Positions 8,897-17,777 of a DNA stretch of 32,216 bases are shown here, piece after piece. The stretch covers positions 1-32,216 of the forward strand of contig CACYYO010000023.1 in assembly GCA_902778645.1 (NCBI GenBank). Direction: 5' to 3'. Position 1 is the first letter of the stretch, and each line of letters opens with the position of its first letter. The position numbers and the translations under genes were made by a program. A model generated the notes under the pieces. It did no database searches. It worked only from the letters and a program-made list of their open reading frames with translations, and had not been told where the DNA came from. Source of the DNA: an uncultured Rhodospirillales bacterium. Its GTDB lineage: Bacteria; Pseudomonadota; Alphaproteobacteria; RF32; CAG-239.

Positions 8897-9604
8897 TTGA
8901 CTGAAAAGAGTGAATTGAAGCATATCGCCATTATTATGGATGGGAACGGACGTTGGGCGACTAAAAGAGGCCTGCCCCGTTCTTTAGGACACAAAAAAGG
9001 GGCTGAAGTCGTTAAAGAAATTACCAAAGCCGCGGCTGAAAAGGGGATTAAGTTTCTGACCCTTTATGCTTTTTCAACCGAAAATTGGCAAAGAAGTGAG
9101 GAAGAAGTTTCCTACCTGATGACTCTGTTGCGCCAATATTTAAAGAGTGACTTGCAGGAACTGAAAGAGAATAAAGTTCGCATCCGTTTTATTGGTGAGA
9201 GGTATATGCTTGACCAAGATATTCAGCAGCTGATGACAGATTTGGAACGTCAAACGGCCTCATACGATAAGTTAACGGTTTGTATCGCCTTAAGCTACGG
9301 GTCTCGCCACGAGATTGTTGCCGCGGCTAAAAAAATCGCCACTCAGGTAAAAAATGGAGATATATCACCGGAAGATATTGATATTAATCTTTTTTCGGAT
9401 ATGCTCTACACGAAAGACATTCCGGATCCGGATTTGTTAATCAGAACCAGCGGTGAGCAAAGATTAAGCAATTATTTGCTGTGGCAGTTGGCTTATAGTG
9501 AATTGGCTTTTACGGATGTTTTATGGCCGGACTTTTCGGCGCAAGAGCTGCAACGGCTGATTGATAACTATCAAACGAGGGAGAGAAGATATGGAAAAGT
9601 CTAA
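8897..9604 (+). CDS. uppS: Undecaprenyl diphosphate synthase (cis-prenyltransferase)
   Basis: Condenses isopentenyl diphosphate onto farnesyl diphosphate to make the C55 carrier lipid for peptidoglycan, O-antigen and other glycans. Family marks are HIAIIMDGNGRWA with the catalytic Asp (residue 15), YAFSTENWQRS, and RTSGEQRLSNYLLWQLAYSE. The start is a TTG at 8897; an in-frame stop at 8885 and no nearby ATG force this choice. Length is 235 aa. It overlaps cdsA by 14 bases. Confidence 0.96.
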   Translation: MTEKSELKHIAIIMDGNGRWATKRGLPRSLGHKKGAEVVKEITKAAAEKGIKFLTLYAFSTENWQRSEEEVSYLMTLLRQYLKSDLQELKENKVRIRFIGERYMLDQDIQQLMTDLERQTASYDKLTVCIALSYGSRHEIVAAAKKIATQVKNGDISPEDIDINLFSDMLYTKDIPDPDLLIRTSGEQRLSNYLLWQLAYSELAFTDVLWPDFSAQELQRLIDNYQTRERRYGKV

Positions 9605-10391
9605 AAAAACAACGCTTATGAAACGCATTGCATCAACCCTTGTGTTGGCGCCGTTAGTGCTGTGGATGTTGTATAACGGTTGGATGACAACGTTATTTTT
9701 GGTTATGATTGTGAATATGCTGTTGGCTTGGGAATGGTCGGAAATGGTTCCGAATAAAAAGAAGACCGTCTATGCCGTCAGTTACCTGGCAGCATCGGTT
9801 ATGCCGATGATGTTTTTGTATCCGAGTTATGTATTTTATCCGTTGGGCTTTATTTTTCTGACAACGGTCTTTGTTTGGTTCAAGGCTAAAGGGGAAGAAC
9901 ATCGTCGTTTACTGACATTGGGCGTCCCTTATATTGCACTGGGAACAGGTGCTTTAACATGGTTGTATACATGGATTTCTCCGATAGCCGCAATCTGGCT
10001 GCTGGTTGCCGTATGGGGAGTTGATATCGGCGGCTATTTGGTCGGAAGTACGGTTAAAGGTCCGAAGTTAGCCCCAAAAATCAGCCCGAACAAAACATGG
10101 TCCGGCTTGCTAGGTGCAATGCTGTTCTCCGCATTAATTAGTGCCGCTTTTGCGCATTTTACAGAGCCGACCTGGATGGTACGGATGGCTGCTGTCGGTG
10201 CGGTTTTGGCAATCGTTGCACAATGCGGCGATTTGTTGGAATCAAAGGTAAAGCGTTATCTTCAAGTTAAAGATTCCAGCAATTTAATCCCCGGTCATGG
10301 CGGGATGTTTGACCGGGTTGACGGCTTACTGTTTTCAGCGCCGTTTGTTTTAGTTTTATGTGTTGTTTTGGTATATTATATGGCAAGGTAA
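9591..10391 (+). CDS. cdsA: Phosphatidate cytidylyltransferase (CDP-diglyceride synthase)
   Basis: Integral membrane enzyme making CDP-diacylglycerol, precursor of all membrane phospholipids. The family signature is at the C-terminal end: SKVKR, then KDSSNLIPGHGGMFDRVDG. About seven hydrophobic segments precede it, with SPNKTWSG in a loop. ATG 9591 (266 aa) follows GAGGGAGAGAAG and is preferred over an upstream in-frame codon at 9561 inside uppS. The next gene is rseP 4 bases on; dxr, often between them, is absent here. Confidence 0.95.
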   Translation: MEKSKKTTLMKRIASTLVLAPLVLWMLYNGWMTTLFLVMIVNMLLAWEWSEMVPNKKKTVYAVSYLAASVMPMMFLYPSYVFYPLGFIFLTTVFVWFKAKGEEHRRLLTLGVPYIALGTGALTWLYTWISPIAAIWLLVAVWGVDIGGYLVGSTVKGPKLAPKISPNKTWSGLLGAMLFSALISAAFAHFTEPTWMVRMAAVGAVLAIVAQCGDLLESKVKRYLQVKDSSNLIPGHGGMFDRVDGLLFSAPFVLVLCVVLVYYMAR

Positions 10392-10395
10392 GAAA

Positions 10396-11532
10396 ATGGA
10401 GTGGTTAAGTAACATTATTTATTATGTTGTTCCTTTTATTGTTTTACTGGGAATATTAGTATTTGTTCATGAATTTGGTCATTTTATAATTGCCCGCCTG
10501 TGCGGAGTGCAGGTTGATGCTTTTTCAATCGGTTTCGGTAAAAAATTGTGGAGCCGGAAGGATAAGTATGGAACGGAGTGGAAATTATCAGCGATTCCTT
10601 TAGGGGGATACTGTCAGTTCTTAGGAGATGCTGACGGAGCTTCCGCCGGTGTTGATGAAAAAGTAAAAGAATTAACGGATGAAGAAAAGAAAAAAGCATT
10701 TCCGTTTCAAAATCCGTTTAAAAAGCTGGCAATTGTTTTAGCCGGACCGCTGTCCAACTATGTGTTTGCCATTGTTGTTTATGCGGCAATATTCACATTT
10801 ATGGGTAAAGTTATTTTTCCGCCGATTGTCGGGGATGTGATTGAAGGCGGTGCTGCACAAAAAGCCGGTATGATGGCAGAAGATCGTATTTTGACAATTA
10901 ATGGCAAGGCTATCAGTTCATTTGATGATATTCGCAAGGAAGTCGCCTTGATTGACAATAACAATATGGCGACAGTTGAAATCTTAAGGAAAAATGAAAA
11001 AGTCACTTTAACTTTTCCGGTAACCGAGTTGGAGTACACGCCGGAAGGTGCATCGACAATCAAACAAAGAATGCTCGGTATTAAGTCAATCAGCCGTGTT
11101 GAAGTTGAACATCAAAAAATGGGATTCCTTAAAGCCATCGGCGAGGCTTGTCGACAGACATGGGATATAACGGAAGCAACCCTGCGCGGTGTAGGGCAAA
11201 TGATAACCGGCCGCCGCAGCAGTGAAGAATTGGGCGGGATTATTCGAATTGCCGAAATGTCAGGAGATATCAGTAAAAAGTACGGCTGTCTTGACTTTTT
11301 GATGTTCATGGCGCTGTTATCCATTAATTTGGGCTTGATAAATTTATTTCCGATTCCCGTATTAGATGGTGGACATGTTGTTATTTTCCTGTTAGAAATC
11401 ATTACCGGCAAAGAAATAAACAGCCGCGTAAAAGATACTTTATTTAAAATCGGTTTTAGTTTATTAATACTGTTAATGGTTTTTGCAACATGGAATGATG
11501 TTGTCAGATTATTTAAGAGATGGTTTCTGTAA
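10396..11532 (+). CDS. rseP: RIP site-2 metalloprotease RseP
   Basis: Inner-membrane zinc protease that cleaves anti-sigma factors and signal-peptide remnants. The zinc motif HEFGH is in the first membrane segment (about residues 25-29). One PDZ domain is recognisable (about residues 135-205, GAAQKAGMMAEDRILTING). The second metal-ligand region NLFPIPVLDGGH lies near the C-terminus, followed by a last transmembrane segment. ATG 10396 (378 aa) follows AAGGTAAG at the end of cdsA; the frame extends upstream to 10360 but only inside cdsA. It precedes bamA as in most alphaproteobacteria. Confidence 0.95.
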   Translation: MEWLSNIIYYVVPFIVLLGILVFVHEFGHFIIARLCGVQVDAFSIGFGKKLWSRKDKYGTEWKLSAIPLGGYCQFLGDADGASAGVDEKVKELTDEEKKKAFPFQNPFKKLAIVLAGPLSNYVFAIVVYAAIFTFMGKVIFPPIVGDVIEGGAAQKAGMMAEDRILTINGKAISSFDDIRKEVALIDNNNMATVEILRKNEKVTLTFPVTELEYTPEGASTIKQRMLGIKSISRVEVEHQKMGFLKAIGEACRQTWDITEATLRGVGQMITGRRSSEELGGIIRIAEMSGDISKKYGCLDFLMFMALLSINLGLINLFPIPVLDGGHVVIFLLEIITGKEINSRVKDTLFKIGFSLLILLMVFATWNDVVRLFKRWFL

Positions 11533-11557
11533 CCCTTGGTGAAAAGGATAAAAATTG

Positions 11558-13816
11558 ATGAAATACATTAATTTATTGGCTTTAAGTACTGCTTTGGTGT
11601 CTGTTTGTGAAGCGCAGGCAGCAGAGGTTAAGGATATAAATATTACCGGATTGCAAAGGGTTGAGCAAGAGACGGTCCTGGCTTATTTGGATATTGAAAG
11701 AGGACAAAATGTTTCTCAGATGGATATCGATTCGGCGTTAAAACGTCTGTATTCAACAGGACTGTTTGCTGACGTTTCTTTAGATATGCTTGGTAATGGC
11801 GAGTTGTTGGTAAAAGTTTCGGAAAATCCGATTATTAATAAGCGTTATTTTGAGGGCAATGAAGAAATCGAAGACAGTATGCTGGAGAAAGAACTGCAAT
11901 TAAATGCCGGTTCGATTTACAGTGTTTCCAAAGTTCAGCAGGATTCTCAACGGATTGTTGAGGTTTATAAGAGAGCCGGTCGTTATGCAACGGTTGTTGA
12001 TCCGAAAATTATTAAAAGAGACCAAAATCGAGTCGATTTAATTTATGAAATCAGTGAAGGACCGAATGCCAAAATCGATAAGATTAGTTTTGTCGGCAAC
12101 AATCACTTTACCGACAGCGAGTTGCAGTCTGAGATTATGAGTAAAGAGAGCCGCTGGTATCGTATTTTCTCTTCTGCCGAAAATTATGATCCTGAAAAGA
12201 CCAATTATGATAAAGAATTGTTGCGTCGTTTCTACATGCGCCATGGTTATGCCGATTTCCGTGTTTCAACGGCGGTTGGTGAGCTGAGTGCGGATAAAAA
12301 ATCATTTGTTTTGACTTATGTTATTGACGAAGGACCGCGCTATAAAATTAAAGATATTAATATTTCTTCAGCACTGCGCGGGGTAAACACCGAAACATTG
12401 TATCCGGAATTATTGGTTGAAGAAGGCGATTGGTACGATTCTGATAAGATTGATAAGTCGGCTTATAACATTACTGAAAAACTCGGACAGCAAGGTTTTG
12501 CCTTTGTTGAGGTTAACCCGGTTTTGCATAAGAATACGCAAACCGGTGATGTTAATTTAACCTTTTATATTGAAGAAGGCCAACGTCTGTTTATTGATAA
12601 AATTAATATCAGCGGCAATACGCGTACGGAAGATAAGGTTATTCGTCGTGAGTTCCGCATTGATGAAGGCGATGCTTTCAACGCCTCTAAGATAAAAGCT
12701 TCTCGTCGCAATATTGAGGCATTAGATTACTTCAGCAAGATTGATATGCAGACGGAGCCGACAGATGACAATAACAAAGCTAATTTGAACGTCAACGTTG
12801 AGGAAAAATCAACCGGTGCATTCAATGTCGGTGTCGGTTATTCGACAATGAACGGAGCTTTGGCCCGTGTTGGTATTACCGAAAATAACTTCCTCGGTAA
12901 AGGACACCAATTAAGTGCCGATGCATCTCTTTCTCAGAGGACGCAAGAGTATGATTTAAGTTATACGGATCCTTATTTCTTAGATAGAAGATTAAGTGCC
13001 GGTATTGACTTATTCCGCAGTGAAACGGACTACCAAGATGAAGGGTCTTATGATAGTGAGACAACCGGTGGTCGTATTCGTTTCGGGTGGAACTACACGG
13101 ATGATTTAGCACAATACGTCCGCTACACCTTAAGCAAGGATAAAATCAGCAATGTCGCAGCCGATGCTTCACGCTACATTAAGGCTGAAGAAGGTTCTTA
13201 TACCAATTCGGCAGTTGGTCAAACGATTGTGTATGACAAACGAGACAGCAAGATTAACCCGAGAGAAGGTTACTATTTATCATTTGGTAATGACATTGCC
13301 GGGCTTGGCGGAGACGAGAAATACGTCAAATTTGACGCTAAAGCATACAAATACTATACCATTTCTGATGATTACACCTTTAAGTTCTTTATGAACGGTG
13401 GTTATATTGATGGTTATAATGGTAAACCGGTTCGCTTGGCGCATCGCTATTACTTAGGTGGCAACACCATGCGTGGTTTTGAATATGCCGGTATCGGTGC
13501 TCGTGATAAATTCACCAGAGATGCTCTAGGTGGTAACTGGATGGTTTATACGGGAGCTGAGTTCCAATTCCCGGTCGGTTTGGATGAGGTCGGCATCCGT
13601 GGTCGTACCTTCATTGATGCCGGTATGCTCGGAAAACCGGATAATATTGATGAGAAGTATGTTGAATACTCAGACAAGATTCGGTCATCAGCCGGTTTTG
13701 GTATTCAGTGGTTGTCACCGATGGGACAGATTGATATCGACTTAGCCTTCCCGATTTCTAAAGAAGACTATGATGAGACAGAGGTATTCCGTCTGAACTT
13801 CGGTACACGTCTGTAA
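11558..13816 (+). CDS. bamA: Outer membrane protein assembly factor BamA
   Basis: Omp85-family core of the machine that folds beta-barrel proteins into the outer membrane. A signal peptide (residues 1-22, cleavage after AQA) is followed by five POTRA domains; conserved starts include DINITGLQRVEQETV, ISFVGNNHF and INISGNTRTEDKVIRREF. The C-terminal 16-strand barrel has FNVGVGYSTMNG, YYLGGNTMRGFEYAGIG and the lid-lock type VRLAHRYY. The last residues, RLNFGTRL, depart from the usual terminal aromatic but fit the beta-signal position. ATG 11558 (752 aa) is 8 bases after AAAAGGA; TTG 11555 is less likely. Confidence 0.95.
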   Translation: MKYINLLALSTALVSVCEAQAAEVKDINITGLQRVEQETVLAYLDIERGQNVSQMDIDSALKRLYSTGLFADVSLDMLGNGELLVKVSENPIINKRYFEGNEEIEDSMLEKELQLNAGSIYSVSKVQQDSQRIVEVYKRAGRYATVVDPKIIKRDQNRVDLIYEISEGPNAKIDKISFVGNNHFTDSELQSEIMSKESRWYRIFSSAENYDPEKTNYDKELLRRFYMRHGYADFRVSTAVGELSADKKSFVLTYVIDEGPRYKIKDINISSALRGVNTETLYPELLVEEGDWYDSDKIDKSAYNITEKLGQQGFAFVEVNPVLHKNTQTGDVNLTFYIEEGQRLFIDKINISGNTRTEDKVIRREFRIDEGDAFNASKIKASRRNIEALDYFSKIDMQTEPTDDNNKANLNVNVEEKSTGAFNVGVGYSTMNGALARVGITENNFLGKGHQLSADASLSQRTQEYDLSYTDPYFLDRRLSAGIDLFRSETDYQDEGSYDSETTGGRIRFGWNYTDDLAQYVRYTLSKDKISNVAADASRYIKAEEGSYTNSAVGQTIVYDKRDSKINPREGYYLSFGNDIAGLGGDEKYVKFDAKAYKYYTISDDYTFKFFMNGGYIDGYNGKPVRLAHRYYLGGNTMRGFEYAGIGARDKFTRDALGGNWMVYTGAEFQFPVGLDEVGIRGRTFIDAGMLGKPDNIDEKYVEYSDKIRSSAGFGIQWLSPMGQIDIDLAFPISKEDYDETEVFRLNFGTRL

Positions 13817-13926
13817 AAATTGCAAAAGGCCTGTCATACTTGTAACTTTTTTCCTAATGTACCAGCGTCGTACATGTCGTCGAAAAGTTACGGCATAGCA
13901 CAGGCCTTTATCAATTTTTTGTAAGT
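13817..13926 (+). terminator. Large nested hairpin/terminator after bamA
   Basis: Nested inverted repeats span about 105 bases: AAAATTG/CAATTTT outermost, then AAAGGCCTGT/ACAGGCCTTT, GTAACTTTT/AAAAGTTAC, and ATGTAC/GTACAT at the tip. The right arm ends in a T-run, so it can act as a terminator, but it is far larger than a standard one. It separates bamA from the 99-aa orphan and lpxD, so lpx genes may need their own promoter or partial read-through. Confidence 0.65.
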
Positions 13927-13949
13927 ATTTACTTTATTAGAGAAAACTG

Positions 13950-14249
13950 ATGCAATCGAAAGACACAACAAAGATGTATCCGTGTTGGCGGACATATCAG
14001 GCGGGGGAGAAGTTACCCCGTGTGTCATTTCATAATGGTCGCACGATTGACTTATCGACCAAAGAAGTTGCCGAGCTATTGGCACAAATTCCGGACAATA
14101 ATTTAATTTTATTTTCAGATCACCTGTATTACGGGCGCTATCAACCAATGACCGGAAAGAACATATATTCGTTTGGGGCTAATTTTGCCGTAACCAAAAA
14201 TGATGACGGCTCGGTGTGCGTCTTCGGCAACGGCTGTCTGTTTGAGTAA
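13950..14249 (+). CDS. Hypothetical protein, 99 aa
   Basis: I do not recognise this protein. It lies where skp/ompH usually sits between bamA and lpxD but is not Skp-like: there is no signal peptide and no long helical region. It appears cytosolic, with mixed alpha/beta composition, a segment STKEVAELLAQIP and an aromatic-rich stretch DHLYYGRYQPM. ATG 13950 and ATG 13971 are both possible starts; AGAGAAA precedes the first. Codon use and GC look like the neighbours, so it is probably a native gene. Confidence 0.6.
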   Translation: MQSKDTTKMYPCWRTYQAGEKLPRVSFHNGRTIDLSTKEVAELLAQIPDNNLILFSDHLYYGRYQPMTGKNIYSFGANFAVTKNDDGSVCVFGNGCLFE

Positions 14250-14342
14250 GCGGCAATTGTGTATATGTTCCCTTAAACTCTTGAGAAAAAAACGGCAGTA
14301 AAGTATTTTCTAGGCATAAGAATAATTTTATCAGAGGTGAAC

Positions 14343-15359
14343 ATGGTTGATCTTTCATTTTACATAAATAACGGACCAATGACGTTACACAAGGTGTCAG
14401 AAATAACAGAAGCAGTCCTGCAAGATCCGTCTAAGGCGAATGTGATGATTCGTGATATTGCCACATTGACAAGAGCAGGACAGGGCGAGATTTGTTTCTT
14501 TTATGACAAAAAGATGAAAGAACAAGCCAAAGATATCAGAGCGACAGCTTGTGTCACGACAGAGGAACTGGCCCCTTTAGTACCACATGAGGTCATCAAA
14601 TTAATCTCTAAAGATCCTAAACGCGCCTTTTTGAAACTCAATATGGCGTTGTATGAAGAAAAATCACGAGGCTTAGGAATTGCGCCGTCAGCTAAAATTG
14701 CGTCGACTGCAAAATTGGGTAAAAATTGTTTTGTCGGTGAAAATGTCGTGATTGAAGACAATGTAATTATCGGTGATAATTGCCTGATTGAACATGGTGC
14801 CGTAATTACAAATGATTGTAAAATCGGCAATAACTGCCGTATCGGTGTCAATGCTAAGGTTTCATTTTGCGAAATGGGTAATGATTGTTATATTTATGCC
14901 GGTGCCCAAATTGGAAATGACGGCTTCGGATTTATGATGATTGACGGCAAACATCAACGGATTCCGCAATTAGGACGTGTGATTATCGGGGACGATGTTG
15001 AGGTCGGGGCTAATGCTTGTATTGACCGTGGTGCGCTCGACGATACAATTATCGGGGACGGTTGCCGTATTGATAATTTGTCTCAAATTGCCCATAACGA
15101 TATAATGGGCAGAGGGTGCATTGTTGTTGCTCAGACCGGTATCGCCGGGAGTTGTACGTTTGGCGATTACGTCGTTTGCGGCGGACAAACAGGGTTTGCA
15201 GATCACCTGAAGATCGGAAGCGGTGCTCAAATCGGGGCTCAATCAGGCGTGATGCAGGATGTCGAAGCCGGATCTGTCGTTTTAGGTTATCCGGCACAGC
15301 CGATTAAGGATTTTATGCGTCAAACGGTATATTTGAAAAAAATTATCAAAAACAAATAG
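14343..15359 (+). CDS. lpxD: UDP-3-O-(3-hydroxyacyl)glucosamine N-acyltransferase LpxD
   Basis: Third step of lipid A synthesis: transfers a 3-hydroxyacyl chain from acyl carrier protein to the 2-amino group of UDP-3-O-acyl-glucosamine. There is an N-terminal LpxD-type domain (residues 1-100), then a left-handed beta-helix of hexapeptide repeats from about residue 105 ([13 protein letters not shown] and similar). The catalytic-region [11 protein letters not shown] carries the expected His, and [21 protein letters not shown] is conserved. ATG 14343 (338 aa) is preceded by AGAGGTG; the GTG at 14337 overlaps that site and is less likely. fabZ starts 14 bases downstream. Confidence 0.95.
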   Translation: MVDLSFYINNGPMTLHKVSEITEAVLQDPSKANVMIRDIATLTRAGQGEICFFYDKKMKEQAKDIRATACVTTEELAPLVPHEVIKLISKDPKRAFLKLNMALYEEKSRGLGIAPSAKIASTAKLGKNCFVGENVVIEDNVIIGDNCLIEHGAVITNDCKIGNNCRIGVNAKVSFCEMGNDCYIYAGAQIGNDGFGFMMIDGKHQRIPQLGRVIIGDDVEVGANACIDRGALDDTIIGDGCRIDNLSQIAHNDIMGRGCIVVAQTGIAGSCTFGDYVVCGGQTGFADHLKIGSGAQIGAQSGVMQDVEAGSVVLGYPAQPIKDFMRQTVYLKKIIKNK

Positions 15360-15373
15360 TAAAGGAAAGTAAT

Positions 15374-15820
15374 ATGTCAGAAATGAAAATTTATCCGATT
15401 GAAGAAATAATGAAGATGCTACCGCATCGCTATCCGTTTTTGTTGGTGGATAGATTAGAGGTTGAAGTCCCGGGGGAAAAGGGGGTCGGTACCAAAAATT
15501 TGACCATAAATGAACAATTTTTCCAAGGACACTTCCCCGGTAATCCGGTTATGCCCGGTGTTTTACAAATTGAAGCAATGGCACAAACGGCAGGCGCTTT
15601 GGTAATGACCGCTGTTGAGGATTATGCAAACCACCCTAAAGGTGTCCTCTTTATGTCAATTGACGGCGTTAAATTCCGTAAACCGGTGAAACCGGGCGAT
15701 CAAATGAAAATGCATGTTGAAAAAATCAAAGAGCGCCGCAACATTTACGTCTTTAAGGGACAGGCATTTGTTGAGGGACAACTTGTTTCGGAGGCCGAAT
15801 TCACCGCCATGATCATGTAA
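15374..15820 (+). CDS. fabZ: 3-hydroxyacyl-[acyl-carrier-protein] dehydratase FabZ
   Basis: Hot-dog-fold dehydratase of fatty acid synthesis, which competes with LpxA/LpxD for 3-hydroxyacyl-ACP. The catalytic His is in LPHRYPFLLVDR and the catalytic Glu in PGVLQIEAMAQTAG; GHFPGNPVMPG is also conserved. The 148-aa length is normal. The start ATG 15374 follows AAAGGAAAG. Placement inside the lpx cluster is typical and links fatty acid and lipid A supply. Confidence 0.97.
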   Translation: MSEMKIYPIEEIMKMLPHRYPFLLVDRLEVEVPGEKGVGTKNLTINEQFFQGHFPGNPVMPGVLQIEAMAQTAGALVMTAVEDYANHPKGVLFMSIDGVKFRKPVKPGDQMKMHVEKIKERRNIYVFKGQAFVEGQLVSEAEFTAMIM

Positions 15821-15856
15821 AAATTGCGCTCTTTGTGTTTCTAGTGCAAACTTTTT

Positions 15857-15888
15857 AAAATCCTTGAGAACAACTCGGGGATTTTTTA
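15857..15888 (+). terminator. Rho-independent terminator after fabZ
   Basis: A stem at 15857-15868 pairs with 15874-15885 (core TCCTTGAG/CTCGGGGA with two G-U pairs, flanked by A/T pairs). It is followed by a T-rich tract to about 15895. It suggests lpxA is separately transcribed, at least in part. Confidence 0.7.
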
Positions 15889-15995
15889 TTTTATCCCAAA
15901 GTAATATTTTGTAACGAAAAGTTGATTGCCTTTTTTTCAACGGAAGAATAGTGTTGTGGTATTGATGAAAAACGATAAGAAAGGACTTTATAATC

Positions 15996-16823
15996 ATGAC
16001 AAATATTCATCCGACCGCTTTTGTTGAACAAGGAGCTCAAATTGCTGACAGCGCCGAAATTGGACCTATGTGCTATGTGAGTGCCGGAGCTAAAATTGGC
16101 GAGAGAGTACGTTTATTGCCACAGGTAACCATTTTGGGAAACACCACAATCGGGGATGATACGGTTGTTTTTCCGGGGGCCGTTTTGGGCGGTGGACCGC
16201 AAGATCATGGTAATGAATTTCAGCCCGATGCTCGGTTAGTTATCGGAAAGCGCAATGTCATCAGAGAAAATGTCACCATGCATTGCGGAACACCGAAGGG
16301 GCAATCTCCTTTGCCGGGAATTGAACCGGAAAAAATGGTGACATATGTTGGTGATGATGGTATGTTTATGGCAAACTCACACGTTGCACATGACTGTGTC
16401 GTCGGGAATAACGTTATTATGACGAATAACTCGGTTATCGGCGGTCATGTTCGCGTTGGTGACGGAGCTATTTTAGGCGGCAACTGTGCCGTTCACCAAT
16501 TTTGCCGCGTCGGGCGTAAAGCAATGATTGGTGGCTTAGCCGGTGTTGATCGTGATGTTATTCCGTTTGCGATCGTAACCGGTGAACGCGGTAAATTGCG
16601 CGGTCTGAATGTTATCGGTTTAAAACGCAGCGGCTATGCGCCTGAAGTTGTCAAATCAATTAGTCGTGCTTTTATGTATATTTTCAAAGGGAAAGAAGAT
16701 AATTTTGAGACCCGCGTCCAAAAAGCCAAAGAACTCTATAAAGACAATGAAATGGTAATGGAACAGCTCGAGTTTATTGAGGTGTCTTTAAACGGTCGCC
16801 GTAACGTCATGGTTGCTGACTAA
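15996..16823 (+). CDS. lpxA: UDP-N-acetylglucosamine O-acyltransferase LpxA
   Basis: First step of lipid A synthesis: acylates the 3-OH of UDP-GlcNAc. The N-terminal part is a hexapeptide-repeat beta-helix (IHPTAFVEQGAQIADSAEIGPMC), with the conserved GGGPQDHG, the catalytic-His segment NSHVAHDCVVGN, GGNCAVHQFCRVG and GLNVIGLKRSG. A helical C-terminal domain follows from about residue 195. The 275-aa length is a little longer than E. coli LpxA and usual for alphaproteobacteria. ATG 15996 is preceded by AAGAAAGGA. Confidence 0.96.
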   Translation: MTNIHPTAFVEQGAQIADSAEIGPMCYVSAGAKIGERVRLLPQVTILGNTTIGDDTVVFPGAVLGGGPQDHGNEFQPDARLVIGKRNVIRENVTMHCGTPKGQSPLPGIEPEKMVTYVGDDGMFMANSHVAHDCVVGNNVIMTNNSVIGGHVRVGDGAILGGNCAVHQFCRVGRKAMIGGLAGVDRDVIPFAIVTGERGKLRGLNVIGLKRSGYAPEVVKSISRAFMYIFKGKEDNFETRVQKAKELYKDNEMVMEQLEFIEVSLNGRRNVMVAD

Positions 16824-16836
16824 GAATGACATTTTC

Positions 16837-16867
16837 AAAACCGCCTGATGATAAGGGCGGTTTTTTT
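16837..16867 (+). terminator. Rho-independent terminator after lpxA
   Basis: A perfect 9-bp stem AAAACCGCC/GGCGGTTTT (16837-16845 and 16856-16864) has a 10-base loop and a run of seven T. Confidence 0.88.
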
Positions 16868-16871
16868 ATGC

Positions 16872-16900
16872 TTGTCATTTTCGTTAAAATGAAATAAAAA
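16872..16900 (+). promoter_or_regulatory. Putative promoter for lpxI-lpxB
   Basis: TTGTCA (16872-16877) and TAAAAA (16895-16900) are spaced by 17 bases, directly after the lpxA terminator and about 35 bases before lpxI. The -35 box is good and the -10 box weak. Confidence 0.35.
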
Positions 16901-16934
16901 TAAAGACGAGTACAGAAAATAAGGTATTATTTAC

Positions 16935-17777
16935 ATGACAAAAAAATTAGGAATTATAGCTGGCGGCGGGGATATTCCCAAGGCATTGATAACCAAATGT
17001 CAAGAGCAGAAACGTGACTATTTTGTTGTGGCGATTGAAGGCAATGCAGATAAGGATTTAGTGAATGAAAGTGTGCCGCATATTTGGATACGGATTGGTC
17101 AAGCCGGCACCGGTTTCAAAAAATTGGCGGAAGAAAAAGTCGAGGAAGTTGTCATGATTGGCACCATCCGCCGCCCGTCGTTTAAGGATCTGGTTCCTGA
17201 TTTAAGAACAACAGCATTCTTCACAAAAATCGGGCTTAAATCGATTGGTGATGATGGTATCTTGCGTGCTTTGGTAAAAGAACTGGAAGGCGAGGGTCTG
17301 ATTGTGCGCGGTATTCAAGAGGTTATGCCTGAAATTTTAATCAAAGAAGGTGTGTTAGGTAAAGTCAAACCCTCTCGGCAGGCGTTGGCAGATATTGCCC
17401 GTGCAACAGAAGTGGCAACCGAATTGGGGAGATTGGATGTCGGTCAGGCGGTTATTGTCCAACAAGGTTTGGTACTGGGTATGGAAGGTATCGAAGGAAC
17501 CGGAGAGCTCATCCGTCGTTGCGGAGCATACCAACGCAAAGGTGAGGGGGGTGTGTTGGTTAAAATTCGTAAACCGCAGCAGGATATGAGAATTGACTTG
17601 CCGACCATAGGTGACAGAACTATTATCGCCGCCAAAGAGGCTGGATTAAGCGGTGTCGCGCTGCATGCCGGCAACGGATTGATTGCCAACGAGGCCGAAA
17701 CCATCAAGTTAGCTGATAAATATGGTCTTTTTATTATGGGGATTAACCCGGCGAATTATCAGGGAGATTGTAAATGA
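16935..17777 (+). CDS. lpxI: UDP-2,3-diacylglucosamine pyrophosphatase LpxI
   Basis: Hydrolyses UDP-2,3-diacylglucosamine to lipid X plus UMP. It replaces LpxH in alphaproteobacteria and some other Gram-negatives. The N-terminal domain begins KLGIIAGGGDIPKAL; the C-terminal DUF1009 catalytic region has GQAVIVQQGLVLGMEGIEGTGELIRRCG and ends with LFIMGINP. The 280-aa length is normal. It overlaps lpxB by 4 bases (ATGA), so the two are translationally coupled and encode consecutive steps. Confidence 0.95.
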   Translation: MTKKLGIIAGGGDIPKALITKCQEQKRDYFVVAIEGNADKDLVNESVPHIWIRIGQAGTGFKKLAEEKVEEVVMIGTIRRPSFKDLVPDLRTTAFFTKIGLKSIGDDGILRALVKELEGEGLIVRGIQEVMPEILIKEGVLGKVKPSRQALADIARATEVATELGRLDVGQAVIVQQGLVLGMEGIEGTGELIRRCGAYQRKGEGGVLVKIRKPQQDMRIDLPTIGDRTIIAAKEAGLSGVALHAGNGLIANEAETIKLADKYGLFIMGINPANYQGDCK

